Made by a program: the position numbers and the translations under genes
Assembly (NCBI GenBank): GCA_023406915.1
Contig: JAEXTR010000288.1
Span: 1-5,205, forward strand
Direction of reading: 5' to 3'
DNA from: Bacteroidota bacterium
GTDB lineage: Bacteria > Bacteroidota > Ignavibacteria > Ignavibacteriales > Ignavibacteriaceae
Length of the DNA stretch: 5,205 bases
Notes under the pieces: generated by a model
Told to the model about the DNA's origin: nothing
Seen by the model: only the letters and a program-made list of their open reading frames with translations
Database searches by the model: none
Part shown: positions 1-5,205 of the stretch, one piece after another
Position numbering within the stretch: position 1 is the first letter of the stretch
Layout: every line of letters begins with the position of its first letter

Positions 1-122
1 CTCCGGTACTGACCCTTTTCATAAAGCATAAACGCCTCTCTGATAAAGAGAGGCGTCGTATGCTTTTCGGCTAAAATATCAGTGATCTTGTGCAGCAACT
101 GCTGCTCTTGTTCCTGAGTCAC
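1..122 (-). CDS. Partial hypothetical protein, N-terminal 40 codons
   Basis: An open frame starts at a GTG (120-122) only two bases after the stop of the upstream glycosyltransferase gene and stays open to the left edge, giving 40 full codons. The protein begins MTQEQEQQLLHKITDILAEK (GTG read as Met) and then contains REAFMLYEKGQY. It is hydrophilic with no signal peptide, so the visible part looks cytoplasmic and helical. The A-x-x-LYEKGQY stretch resembles one helix of a TPR unit, but 40 residues are too few to assign a family. A weak AGG (131-133) lies 8 bases before the GTG. The 2-base gap suggests translational coupling to the glycosyltransferase. A strong inverted repeat (23-66) lies inside the frame at about codons 19-34. 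The alternative is that this is a non-coding stretch that happens to be open. I favour a real gene because of the spacing and the protein-like composition, but the function is unknown. Confidence 0.6.
   Translation of the reverse strand, partial: MTQEQEQQLLHKITDILAEKHTTPLFIREAFMLYEKGQYR
23..66. repeat. Strong inverted repeat / hairpin within the partial CDS
   Basis: Perfect 10-base arms, acgcctctct (32-41) and agagaggcgt (47-56), flank a 5-base loop. A second pair, aaagcata (23-30) and tatgcttt (59-66), extends the stem beyond a small internal loop (base 31 opposite 57-58). This gives 18 potential base pairs in total. Neither strand has a proper U-run directly after the stem: the plus strand continues ttcgg and the minus strand continues atgaaaag. 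A classical intrinsic terminator is therefore not well supported. In the minus-strand transcript the hairpin would form about 57 bases after the GTG start of the partial gene. It could be an mRNA processing, stability or translation-control element, an inverted-repeat protein-binding site, or chance. Confidence 0.7.
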
Positions 123-124
123 AC

Positions 125-1582
125 TTATGACCTGTTTTTGGCAAATGCATGTTTTAGGGACATATAGGAAACAAATGAGAATCCGATGAAGAACAGCATC
201 TGGAATGGCAGCGCTGCAATCTCCATGAAGTAAATCGTTGATACGATACCTACCAGACAGTACACTGCCATGATCAGCTCTACGATCACGGAAAGTCCGA
301 TCTTACGGTTGATATACTTCTTCTCATTAAAACTGTCGTTCTTACTTACCACCTTGAACTTCGGTGTGCGCACAAACTCACTCTTCCTGTTCATCAGCCC
401 TTCAAATACCGCACGGGTGTTGTTTACCGCAAAACCCATGCTGCCAGCCATAAACAGTGGAAAGAGAATAATCTTCTTATGCCAGTCTGTTCTGATATCC
501 CTCTGTGCATAATAGTAGAAGAGGAATGACCCGACAAACGCCAAAATAAAAATCGACATGGAAGCAAAATACATTTCATGGCTTCCGCTGTTCTTAATGA
601 AGGTCAGCGGCACATTCAGAATTGCTGCCAGCAGTACGAACGGGAATACAAAATTGTTGGTCAGGTGGAACGTTGCCTGAAGCTTAATCCTCATCGGCAC
701 ACCTGATTTCCAAACCATCGGCAAAATCTTCTTGGAGGTTTCAATCGCACCCTTCGTCCATCTGAACTGCTGTGCCTTCAAAGCATTGATTTCAGCAGGC
801 AGCTCTGCGGGTGAGGTGAAATCCTTCAGATACACAAACCGCCAGCCGTTCAGCTGTGCACGGTAGCTCAGGTCAAGATCTTCGGTCAGCGTGTCTGAGT
901 GCCAGTTGCCTGCATCCTCAATACACTCCTTACGCCAGATACCGCCGGTACCGTTAAAGCTGAAGAAGAACCCTGCACGGTTTCGCACATTCTGTTCAAT
1001 CACAAAGTGACCATCAAGCGCCAGCGCCTGGGCTTTGGTCATGATGGAGTAATCACCGTTCAGGTGTTCCCAGCGGGTCTGTACCATACCAACCTTTTCA
1101 TCACTAAAGTGAGGAAGGGTCTTTTTAAGGAAATCTTTCTTCGGTACAAAGTCTGCATCAAAAATCGCAACATACTCACCCTTTGCGATGCGCAGTCCTT
1201 CTTTCAATGCACCAGCCTTGAACCCCTCACGGGATCCTCTGCGGATGTGGTGAATGTCAAAACCAAGTGCCTTCTTGTCAGCAACGATTCCGGCAACCAC
1301 ATCAACGGTTTCATCAGTTGAATCATCAAGCACCTGAATCTCCATCTTTTCCCGCGGGAAATCCATATCGCAGATCGCGTTGATCAGGCGTTCAATAACA
1401 TACATTTCATTGTAAATAGGCAGCTGTATGGTAACAGTGCCTTCAGGAATAACATCTTCTTTCGGTACCGGCTTTACATTGCGATACTTCTGATGATAGA
1501 AGATCATAATGAAACCATGAAGACCAAATACAAAAAGAATAAATAAAGATATAAAGTATACGACTAATACTAGTTCGTCCAT
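125..1582 (-). CDS. Membrane family-2 glycosyltransferase, cellulose synthase/CslA-like
   Basis: Integral inner-membrane GT2 enzyme, 485 residues from the chosen ATG. One membrane helix (about 4-29) precedes a cytosolic GT-A domain with LPIYNE (54-59), DDSTD (86-90), DAD (142-144, metal/UDP-sugar site), FNGTGGIWR (209-217), TED (233-235, catalytic base) and QQFRW (271-275). This is the full D, D, TED, QxxRW set of processive beta-glycan synthases. About four or five hydrophobic segments follow (about 303-328, 338-358, 372-388, 429-451, 455-477). A KSEFVRTPKF loop (400-409) is typical of the CslA/glucomannan-synthase-like bacterial group. There is no PilZ domain, so direct c-di-GMP control as in BcsA is unlikely. 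Sugar donor and product cannot be read from sequence; a glucan, a mannan or a glycolipid sugar are all possible. It sits 28 bases after lptE, fitting an envelope role. An in-frame GTG at 1592-1594 would add four residues (MNET), but the only good ribosome binding site overlaps that GTG and serves the ATG at 1580-1582. Confidence 0.9.
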   Translation of the reverse strand: MDELVLVVYFISLFILFVFGLHGFIMIFYHQKYRNVKPVPKEDVIPEGTVTIQLPIYNEMYVIERLINAICDMDFPREKMEIQVLDDSTDETVDVVAGIVADKKALGFDIHHIRRGSREGFKAGALKEGLRIAKGEYVAIFDADFVPKKDFLKKTLPHFSDEKVGMVQTRWEHLNGDYSIMTKAQALALDGHFVIEQNVRNRAGFFFSFNGTGGIWRKECIEDAGNWHSDTLTEDLDLSYRAQLNGWRFVYLKDFTSPAELPAEINALKAQQFRWTKGAIETSKKILPMVWKSGVPMRIKLQATFHLTNNFVFPFVLLAAILNVPLTFIKNSGSHEMYFASMSIFILAFVGSFLFYYYAQRDIRTDWHKKIILFPLFMAGSMGFAVNNTRAVFEGLMNRKSEFVRTPKFKVVSKNDSFNEKKYINRKIGLSVIVELIMAVYCLVGIVSTIYFMEIAALPFQMLFFIGFSFVSYMSLKHAFAKNRS

Positions 1583-1593
1583 TGTCTCGTTCA

Positions 1594-1597
1594 CTCC
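1594..1597 (-). promoter_or_regulatory. Ribosome binding site deciding the glycosyltransferase start
   Basis: GGAG on the minus strand ends 11 bases before the ATG at 1580-1582. Its last G is the first base of the in-frame GTG (1592-1594), so it cannot serve that GTG, which has no other purine-rich site upstream. This favours the ATG, though the spacing is on the long side. Confidence 0.5.
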
Positions 1598-1610
1598 AGA
1601 TACAAAGTAA

Positions 1611-2168
1611 TTACCATCCGGAAACTGTGTTTAAGAGAATATCCTCAGTGATTTTATCAAGAGCTGTCTCAATCGCCCGGCTGCGTTGATCCAGTGACCC
1701 TCCTGAAGGGTAATCACCAAAGTCAGAAAATGATTTTTCAAATACCAGCTTTTTTTCCACCAGGTCCTTGTAAGCTACCTGAACCACAACGGTTACGCGC
1801 ATCACCTGTACACTCTCACCGGCGGTTATGATTGCCGGCGCATCGGTTACTTGACTGACGGCACATTCCAGCACTGCATCTGCATTGTTCCGTTCTGTGA
1901 TCCTGAAACTGTTGTCATCAAGAAATCTCTGTGTCAGTTTCTGCGTCAGTTTATCCCTGAGTGTTGGCTCGCCTGATCCGCTGCGGTCGTCTGCAACTGG
2001 TATCGCTATACTCTTCAGATGGGGCGGTATGGAAGCACCGGAAAATGAATAGGGACAACCGCTGCATCCACCGAAAAATATAGTCGGTAAAAATACAAAA
2101 TTTACTAGCAAAAATAAATGCAAACTCCTATGGATGGGATTCCTCCCCACTCGGCGGAGCAAAATCAT
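1611..2168 (-). CDS. lptE: LptE-family LPS-assembly outer-membrane lipoprotein
   Basis: Probable LptE, the lipoprotein that plugs the LptD beta-barrel and helps insert LPS into the outer leaflet of the outer membrane. The protein is 185 residues from the chosen ATG. A basic n-region (RRVGRNPIHR) and a hydrophobic stretch lead to a lipobox-like FFGGC, with Cys35 the likely lipidated residue and Cys38 an alternative. YSFSGASIPP (40-49) followed by a beta strand ending in IAIP is the usual mature start of LptE in the Bacteroidota/Chlorobi group. After it come a helix rich in L, T and Q (TLRDKLTQKLTQRF), further beta strands, and a C-terminal helix (RAIETALDKITEDILL), matching the alpha/beta LptE fold and length. 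In-frame ATGs at 2205-2207 and 2184-2186 would lengthen the protein to 198 or 191 residues, the longest overlapping the regulator gene by 20 bases. They lack good ribosome binding sites, while the chosen ATG has AAAGG at 7 bases. Sequence divergence in this family is high, so the call rests on the YSFSGAS motif, lipobox, size and neighbourhood. Confidence 0.85.
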   Translation of the reverse strand: MILLRRVGRNPIHRSLHLFLLVNFVFLPTIFFGGCSGCPYSFSGASIPPHLKSIAIPVADDRSGSGEPTLRDKLTQKLTQRFLDDNSFRITERNNADAVLECAVSQVTDAPAIITAGESVQVMRVTVVVQVAYKDLVEKKLVFEKSFSDFGDYPSGGSLDQRSRAIETALDKITEDILLNTVSGW

Positions 2169-2175
2169 CAATGCA

Positions 2176-2180
2176 CCTTT
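2176..2180 (-). promoter_or_regulatory. Ribosome binding site deciding the lptE start
   Basis: AAAGG, preceded by further A residues, lies 7 bases before the ATG at 2166-2168. It sits just after the TGA stop of the upstream regulator (2188-2190), so terminating ribosomes could feed into lptE. The two earlier in-frame ATGs lack comparable sites. Confidence 0.55.
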
Positions 2181-2187
2181 TTTCATC

Positions 2188-3303
2188 TCAGAAGTTATAA
2201 AGGTCATACTCTTTCATCTTCCTGTAGAGCGTCCGCTCACTCATATTCAGCAACCCGGCTGCCCGGCGTTTATTCCCCTTCGACTTCCGCAACGCAGTCA
2301 GTATCGCACGCTTCTCCAGTTCCTCAATATCGGTGATCCCCTCGGGGGTCTCTTCATTGGGTTGGAACCGCTGCGGCTTCTGCGGCACCTGCGCCGTGAT
2401 CATATCCTTGATCTCCAGGATATCCCTCTTCAGCTCAAACAATGCCCGGTACACGAATTCCCAGTTCAGCTCCTCCGTGCTCTTCCCTACCACACTCGGC
2501 AGGTTGCGCGCAGGCTGCGGGGTTACCGCAGGTATCAGCTGATGAAACGATTCTGCACGCAAAATACCGTCGCGGGAAAGCGCAATAGCGGTCTCAATCG
2601 CATTCTTCAACTCCCTCACGTTTCCGGGCCAGGGGTAACGCTCAAGTATCTCGAGGGCTTCATTGGTAATGGTGATCTTGCCGGTTCTCTGTTCTTCTTC
2701 ATACCGGCGTACAAAATGGTGGGTCAGTTCGATAATATCCCCCCGCCTCTTCCTGAGGGGAGGTATGGAAAGTGACACTGCCTTCAGTCGGAAATACAGG
2801 TCTTCACGGAAACGCTTTGCTTCCACTTCTGCCTGAAGGTCTTTATTCGATGCGGCAATAAACCGGAGGTTCACCTTCGTGATTGTCTCAGCCCCGATCC
2901 GTAAAAACTCTTTCGATTCAATCGCACGCAGCAACTTTACCTGCGTGGCAATCGGCATTTCAGCTATCTCATCCAGAAACAGCGTTCCCTGATCAGCAAG
3001 CTCAAAATACCCTCTCCGTTCACCGATAGCACCGGTAAACGCTCCCTTCTTATGCCCGAACAGCTCACTCTCAAGCAGCCCCTCGGGGATCGCACCTGCA
3101 TTCACACTGATCAGCGGCTGATCTTTCCGGTTGCTGTATCCGTGGATTGCGCGGGCAAACACTTCTTTCCCTACGCCGCTCTCACCGTGAATCAGCACCG
3201 TGATATCCGATGGTGCAACCTGCATTACGATATCCGCCAGATCGCGGATCTCTTTCGAGTTTCCGATAATTCCAAACTGCCGTTGAAACTCTTGAACTGT
3301 CAT
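2188..3303 (-). CDS. Sigma-54 enhancer-binding activator without receiver domain (AAA+ plus Fis HTH)
   Basis: Transcriptional activator of 371 residues that would remodel sigma-54 (RpoN) RNA polymerase by ATP hydrolysis. The AAA+ domain starts near residue 10 and has Walker A GESGVGKE (40-47), an intact sigma-54-contacting loop GAFTGA (87-92), Walker B TLFLDE (107-112), sensor I region RFIAASNKD (147-155), the arginine-finger segment RFREDLYFRL (164-173), and sensor II WPGNVREL (225-232). A linker (about 250-325) contains a helix-prone, charged segment at about 277-304. A Fis-type helix-turn-helix occupies about 326-368, ending RRAAGLLNMSERTLYRKMK. There is no receiver, GAF or PAS domain before the AAA+ module, so control is not by a phosphorylated domain of its own. 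The ATG has GGAAA just upstream with short spacing. The next gene, lptE, begins 19 bases after the stop. Related regulators sit between miaB and lptE in Bacteroidota and relatives, as far as I recall; their targets are not known to me. Confidence 0.95.
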   Translation of the reverse strand: MTVQEFQRQFGIIGNSKEIRDLADIVMQVAPSDITVLIHGESGVGKEVFARAIHGYSNRKDQPLISVNAGAIPEGLLESELFGHKKGAFTGAIGERRGYFELADQGTLFLDEIAEMPIATQVKLLRAIESKEFLRIGAETITKVNLRFIAASNKDLQAEVEAKRFREDLYFRLKAVSLSIPPLRKRRGDIIELTHHFVRRYEEEQRTGKITITNEALEILERYPWPGNVRELKNAIETAIALSRDGILRAESFHQLIPAVTPQPARNLPSVVGKSTEELNWEFVYRALFELKRDILEIKDMITAQVPQKPQRFQPNEETPEGITDIEELEKRAILTALRKSKGNKRRAAGLLNMSERTLYRKMKEYDLYNF

Positions 3304-3327
3304 GCTTTTCCAGAAAATTTAAAACAG

Positions 3328-3357
3328 AAATGTACGGTAATTCTCACCAAAGGACAA
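3328..3357 (-). promoter_or_regulatory. Candidate promoter for the regulator-lptE-glycosyltransferase genes
   Basis: The 59-base gap 3304-3362 is the longest in the window and AT-rich near the regulator start. On the minus strand TTGTCC (3352-3357) is followed after 17 bases by TACATT (3329-3334). This is 4 of 6 matches to each half of the sigma-70 consensus. The same bases also fit the Bacteroidota-type pattern TTG, about 20 bases, then TAnnTTT. The match is by eye only and short promoter-like strings are common, so this is tentative. No repeat, riboswitch-like fold or terminator was seen in the gap. Confidence 0.3.
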
Positions 3358-3362
3358 TCGTA

Positions 3363-4118
3363 TCACTGCTCTACCAGCATCGTTTCAACCTCGTACCGTT
3401 CCTTCAGTACCAGGGCGCTGCTGTTCGCTTCCGTCCTTGTTTCATAGGGACCAACATACACCGTCACCCCCTTCTTTCCATTCAATTCTTTTGGCTTCGT
3501 GAGGACCGGGAATCCCGCTTTCTTCAGCTTGCTTTTCAAACGGTCAGCATTCGCCTCTACCGAGAAAAACCCTGCCTGCAGCAGGTACTTTCCTTGTCCG
3601 CTCTCTTTTGCATCATCCTTCCCGCCATACCGTGTACCCTTGTTCTCCGTTTCCTCATCCTTCTTCTCATCCTTCCTTTCGTCTGCCACACTCACATCGT
3701 TCTTCTTCTCGATCGGCTTCACCATTCCCGGTTCCAGCAGCTTCGTATAGCCAGAGGCAGGATACTTCGTTTGCAGTTGGGATTTATACTGGCTGGCGGT
3801 CTGATCCACACTCCCCACTGCCGAATAATACGTATAGAGCCGGTACAACACCGCATCTTCATAGCGTGAGTTCGGGTGTGCATTCAAAATTAGTTTATAT
3901 TTTTCCGATGCGTGGACCGCATCTTCGGTAAGCAGCGCATCTGCATATAATACAGACGGCTCAGCAGGATAGGTCGACAGCAACCCCGAAACACGGGTGC
4001 GGGCGTCTGAAAGTTTTCCCTGATCAATCAGCGTCAGCACTGATTGTACATCACTCTCCTGTGCAGAAAGCATCCCTGCCATGCAGAGTGCCATACAGAA
4101 CAGCATGATTCTTTTCAT
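3363..4118 (-). CDS. Secreted TPR-like protein with C-terminal SPOR domain
   Basis: Protein of 251 residues. Residues 1-19 form a Sec signal peptide (MKR start, hydrophobic core, LSA before Q20) with no lipobox at the cleavage site, so the product is probably periplasmic. Residues 23-120 are helical and resemble TPR or YbgF-type repeats (VLTLIDQGKLSDARTRVSGL; later EKYKLILNAHPNSRYEDAVLYRLY). A highly charged low-complexity linker of K, D and E spans about 134-176. Residues 177-251 form a SPOR domain: YLLQAGFFSVEANADRLKSK, then GFPVLT, and VTVYVGPYETRTEAN. SPOR domains bind peptidoglycan strands stripped of stem peptides, which are enriched at division sites, so a role in septal or cell-wall organisation is likely but inferred. 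It starts 36 bases after miaB stops, with a GGAGGA ribosome binding site. It is separated from the regulator by a 59-base gap. The exact partner proteins are unknown. Confidence 0.9.
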   Translation of the reverse strand: MKRIMLFCMALCMAGMLSAQESDVQSVLTLIDQGKLSDARTRVSGLLSTYPAEPSVLYADALLTEDAVHASEKYKLILNAHPNSRYEDAVLYRLYTYYSAVGSVDQTASQYKSQLQTKYPASGYTKLLEPGMVKPIEKKNDVSVADERKDEKKDEETENKGTRYGGKDDAKESGQGKYLLQAGFFSVEANADRLKSKLKKAGFPVLTKPKELNGKKGVTVYVGPYETRTEANSSALVLKERYEVETMLVEQ

Positions 4119-4125
4119 CTCGGAT

Positions 4126-4131
4126 TCCTCC
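4126..4131 (-). promoter_or_regulatory. Strong ribosome binding site of the SPOR gene
   Basis: GGAGGA lies 7 bases before the ATG at 4116-4118. It is the closest match to the anti-Shine-Dalgarno complement in the window and supports this start. It is also a hint that the host uses Shine-Dalgarno initiation, unlike most Bacteroidota proper. Confidence 0.7.
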
Positions 4132-4154
4132 GGTGTTTAGAAAAAAGAGTTGGC

Positions 4155-5205
4155 TTACACTGCCTTGATAATTGTATCGCTCCGGCGGTCACGAACCTGC
4201 AGCACATCACCAAACAACGTGCCTGACGTAGCGCGCGTAATCCGCACATCCACGTAATCACCTTCTGTGATCCCATCCCCTACAGGGAAGATCACAATCT
4301 TGTTCGTGTCGGTTCGTCCTGCCAGATACTGGTCAGATTTCTTGCTGAACCCCTCCACCATCACGGTCTCGGTGGTTCCTGCCAGTGCCTGATTAATCTC
4401 ATTCGAAATCTGATGTTGCAGCGTGATAATATCCTGTAAACGCTTCGTCTTGGTCTCTTCCGGCACATCATCTTCCATCTTCGCCGCCTTGGTGCCTTCA
4501 CGTTCAGAATATTTAAACATATACGCACCGTCATACTTCACCTTCTGCATCACATCCAGCGTCATCAGATGGTCTTCACCGGTCTCGGTAGGGAAGCCGG
4601 AAATAATATCGGTCGAAAAACTCACGCCCGGAATAATCTTCCGCGCCTTATCGATCAGCTCCAGGTAGTGCTCAATCGTGTACGTTCTGTTCATCAGCTC
4701 CAGTATCCGGTTTGAACCCGACTGCACCGGCAGATGAATATAATTGCAAATGTTTTTGTAGGCGGCTATCGTGTGCAGCAGCTTTTCTGATAAATCCTGC
4801 GGATGGGATGTCGTAAACCTCACTCTGATCTTCTCATCCACCCTTGCGGCGGCTTCCAGCAGATCAGCAAAATCATTCCCTTCATCCTGATATGAATTGA
4901 CGTTCTGCCCCAGCAGCGTCACTTCCCGGAAACCTCTGGCAGAAAGTGCTTCAATCTCTTTCACAATACTCTCCAGGTTTCTGCTCCGCTCCCTGCCGCG
5001 GGTATAGGGTACCACGCAGAAACTGCAAAACTTATCACAGCCCCGCATCACACTGATCCATGCAGAAAGCCCCTGTTCACGGTACGGCAGAATATCGTCA
5101 TACGTCTCGGTCTTGGAAAGCCGCACACCAATCCCTTTTCCACCATTCACTGCCTCATCAATATACTCGGGCAAACGGCGGTATTCATCAGGTCCCACCA
5201 CCACG
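4155..5205 (-). CDS. miaB: tRNA-2-methylthio-N6-dimethylallyladenosine synthase MiaB, 5'-truncated by the window
   Basis: Radical-SAM methylthiotransferase that converts i6A37 to ms2i6A37 in tRNAs reading UNN codons, in the cytoplasm. The frame is open to the right edge. The first codons are three GTGs encoding VVVGPDEYRRLP, which is internal to MiaB, so the true start lies outside and about 100 residues are missing. The missing part is most of the N-terminal UPF0004 domain, with the three cysteines of the auxiliary cluster. Within the 349 visible residues, the radical-SAM cluster motif is GCDKFCSFC (Cys56, Cys60, Cys63), followed by VVPYTRG. LLGQNVNSY (97-105), HLPVQSGSNRIL and STDIISGFPTET are further family blocks. 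A TRAM RNA-binding domain covers about 281-336. CVVPYTRG together with GQNVNSY separates MiaB from the related RimO and MtaB. It is the most upstream gene seen, with the SPOR gene 36 bases downstream. Confidence 0.97.
   Translation of the reverse strand, partial: VVVGPDEYRRLPEYIDEAVNGGKGIGVRLSKTETYDDILPYREQGLSAWISVMRGCDKFCSFCVVPYTRGRERSRNLESIVKEIEALSARGFREVTLLGQNVNSYQDEGNDFADLLEAAARVDEKIRVRFTTSHPQDLSEKLLHTIAAYKNICNYIHLPVQSGSNRILELMNRTYTIEHYLELIDKARKIIPGVSFSTDIISGFPTETGEDHLMTLDVMQKVKYDGAYMFKYSEREGTKAAKMEDDVPEETKTKRLQDIITLQHQISNEINQALAGTTETVMVEGFSKKSDQYLAGRTDTNKIVIFPVGDGITEGDYVDVRITRATSGTLFGDVLQVRDRRSDTIIKAV

Noticed and set aside
138..155. TGGCA-like string resembling half of a sigma-54 promoter on the plus strand
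   Set aside because: The matching TTGCA element at the required spacing is missing, and it lies within the 3' end of the glycosyltransferase gene.
899..1321. Plus-strand open frame of 140 codons
   Set aside because: It lies entirely opposite the catalytic domain of the glycosyltransferase, whose motifs are intact.
1810..1840. Short inverted repeat CCGGC / GCCGG within lptE
   Set aside because: Five pairs across a 10-base loop inside coding sequence is within chance expectation and has no positional logic.
2134..2775. Plus-strand open frame of 213 codons
   Set aside because: It lies opposite the sigma-54 regulator and lptE, which carry clear family motifs. The translation is rich in Arg, Leu, Pro and His with no recognisable domain, as expected of an antisense shadow.
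3330..3869. Plus-strand open frame of 179 codons
   Set aside because: It is antisense to the SPOR gene, and its composition (Leu, Ile, Arg, His rich) mirrors the coding strand. No motif or ribosome binding site supports it.
4141..4146. Run of six T on the minus strand just after miaB, as a possible terminator
   Set aside because: The sequence before it offers only a 3-bp stem (GGC/GCC), too weak for an intrinsic terminator. Read-through into the SPOR gene is more likely.
5196..5204. GTG repeats at the right edge as a start codon for miaB
   Set aside because: The sequence VVVGPDEYRRLP is a known internal block of MiaB, so the GTGs are valine codons and the gene is cut by the window.

Overview
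All genes in this window lie on the minus strand and read from right to left: the 3' part of miaB (tRNA ms2i6A methylthiotransferase), a secreted TPR-like/SPOR-domain protein, a sigma-54 enhancer-binding regulator with no receiver domain, an LptE-family outer-membrane lipoprotein, a membrane family-2 glycosyltransferase of the cellulose synthase/CslA type, and the first 40 codons of an unrecognised protein that runs off the left edge. Gaps between genes are 2 to about 59 bases. I see no convincing terminator, so this is most likely one operon or two overlapping transcription units. No tRNA, rRNA, CRISPR array, insertion sequence or other mobile element is visible.

Organism. From general knowledge, a miaB, sigma-54 regulator, lptE neighbourhood recurs in Bacteroidota and their Chlorobi/Ignavibacteria relatives. 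LptE implies a Gram-negative cell with LPS-type outer-membrane assembly. Several starts here carry clear Shine-Dalgarno sequences (GGAGGA, AAAGG), which are usually weak or absent in Bacteroidota proper. I therefore infer a member of the Chlorobi/Ignavibacteria side of the FCB group, with moderate confidence. A 16S or marker-gene search would be needed to confirm this.

Layout. 4155-5205 is miaB without about its first 100 residues. 3363-4118 is the SPOR protein, preceded by the best ribosome binding site in the window. 3304-3362 is the longest gap and holds a possible promoter for the downstream genes. 2188-3303 is the sigma-54 regulator. 1611-2168 is lptE, with a start chosen by its ribosome binding site just after the regulator's stop. 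125-1582 is the glycosyltransferase. 1-122 is the partial gene, which contains a strong inverted repeat.

How the genes may work together. Four of the six products concern the envelope or its control: a periplasmic peptidoglycan-binding protein, an OM lipoprotein for LPS export, a membrane beta-glycan-type synthase, and a sigma-54 activator that may be controlled by something other than phosphorylation. A reasonable inference is an envelope-biogenesis cluster with its own regulator, attached to a housekeeping tRNA-modification gene. The gene families themselves are known. The less ordinary points are the regulator's unexplained input region, the SPOR gene placed between miaB and the regulator, the PilZ-less glycan synthase next to lptE, and the hairpin inside the 5' coding region of the last gene.
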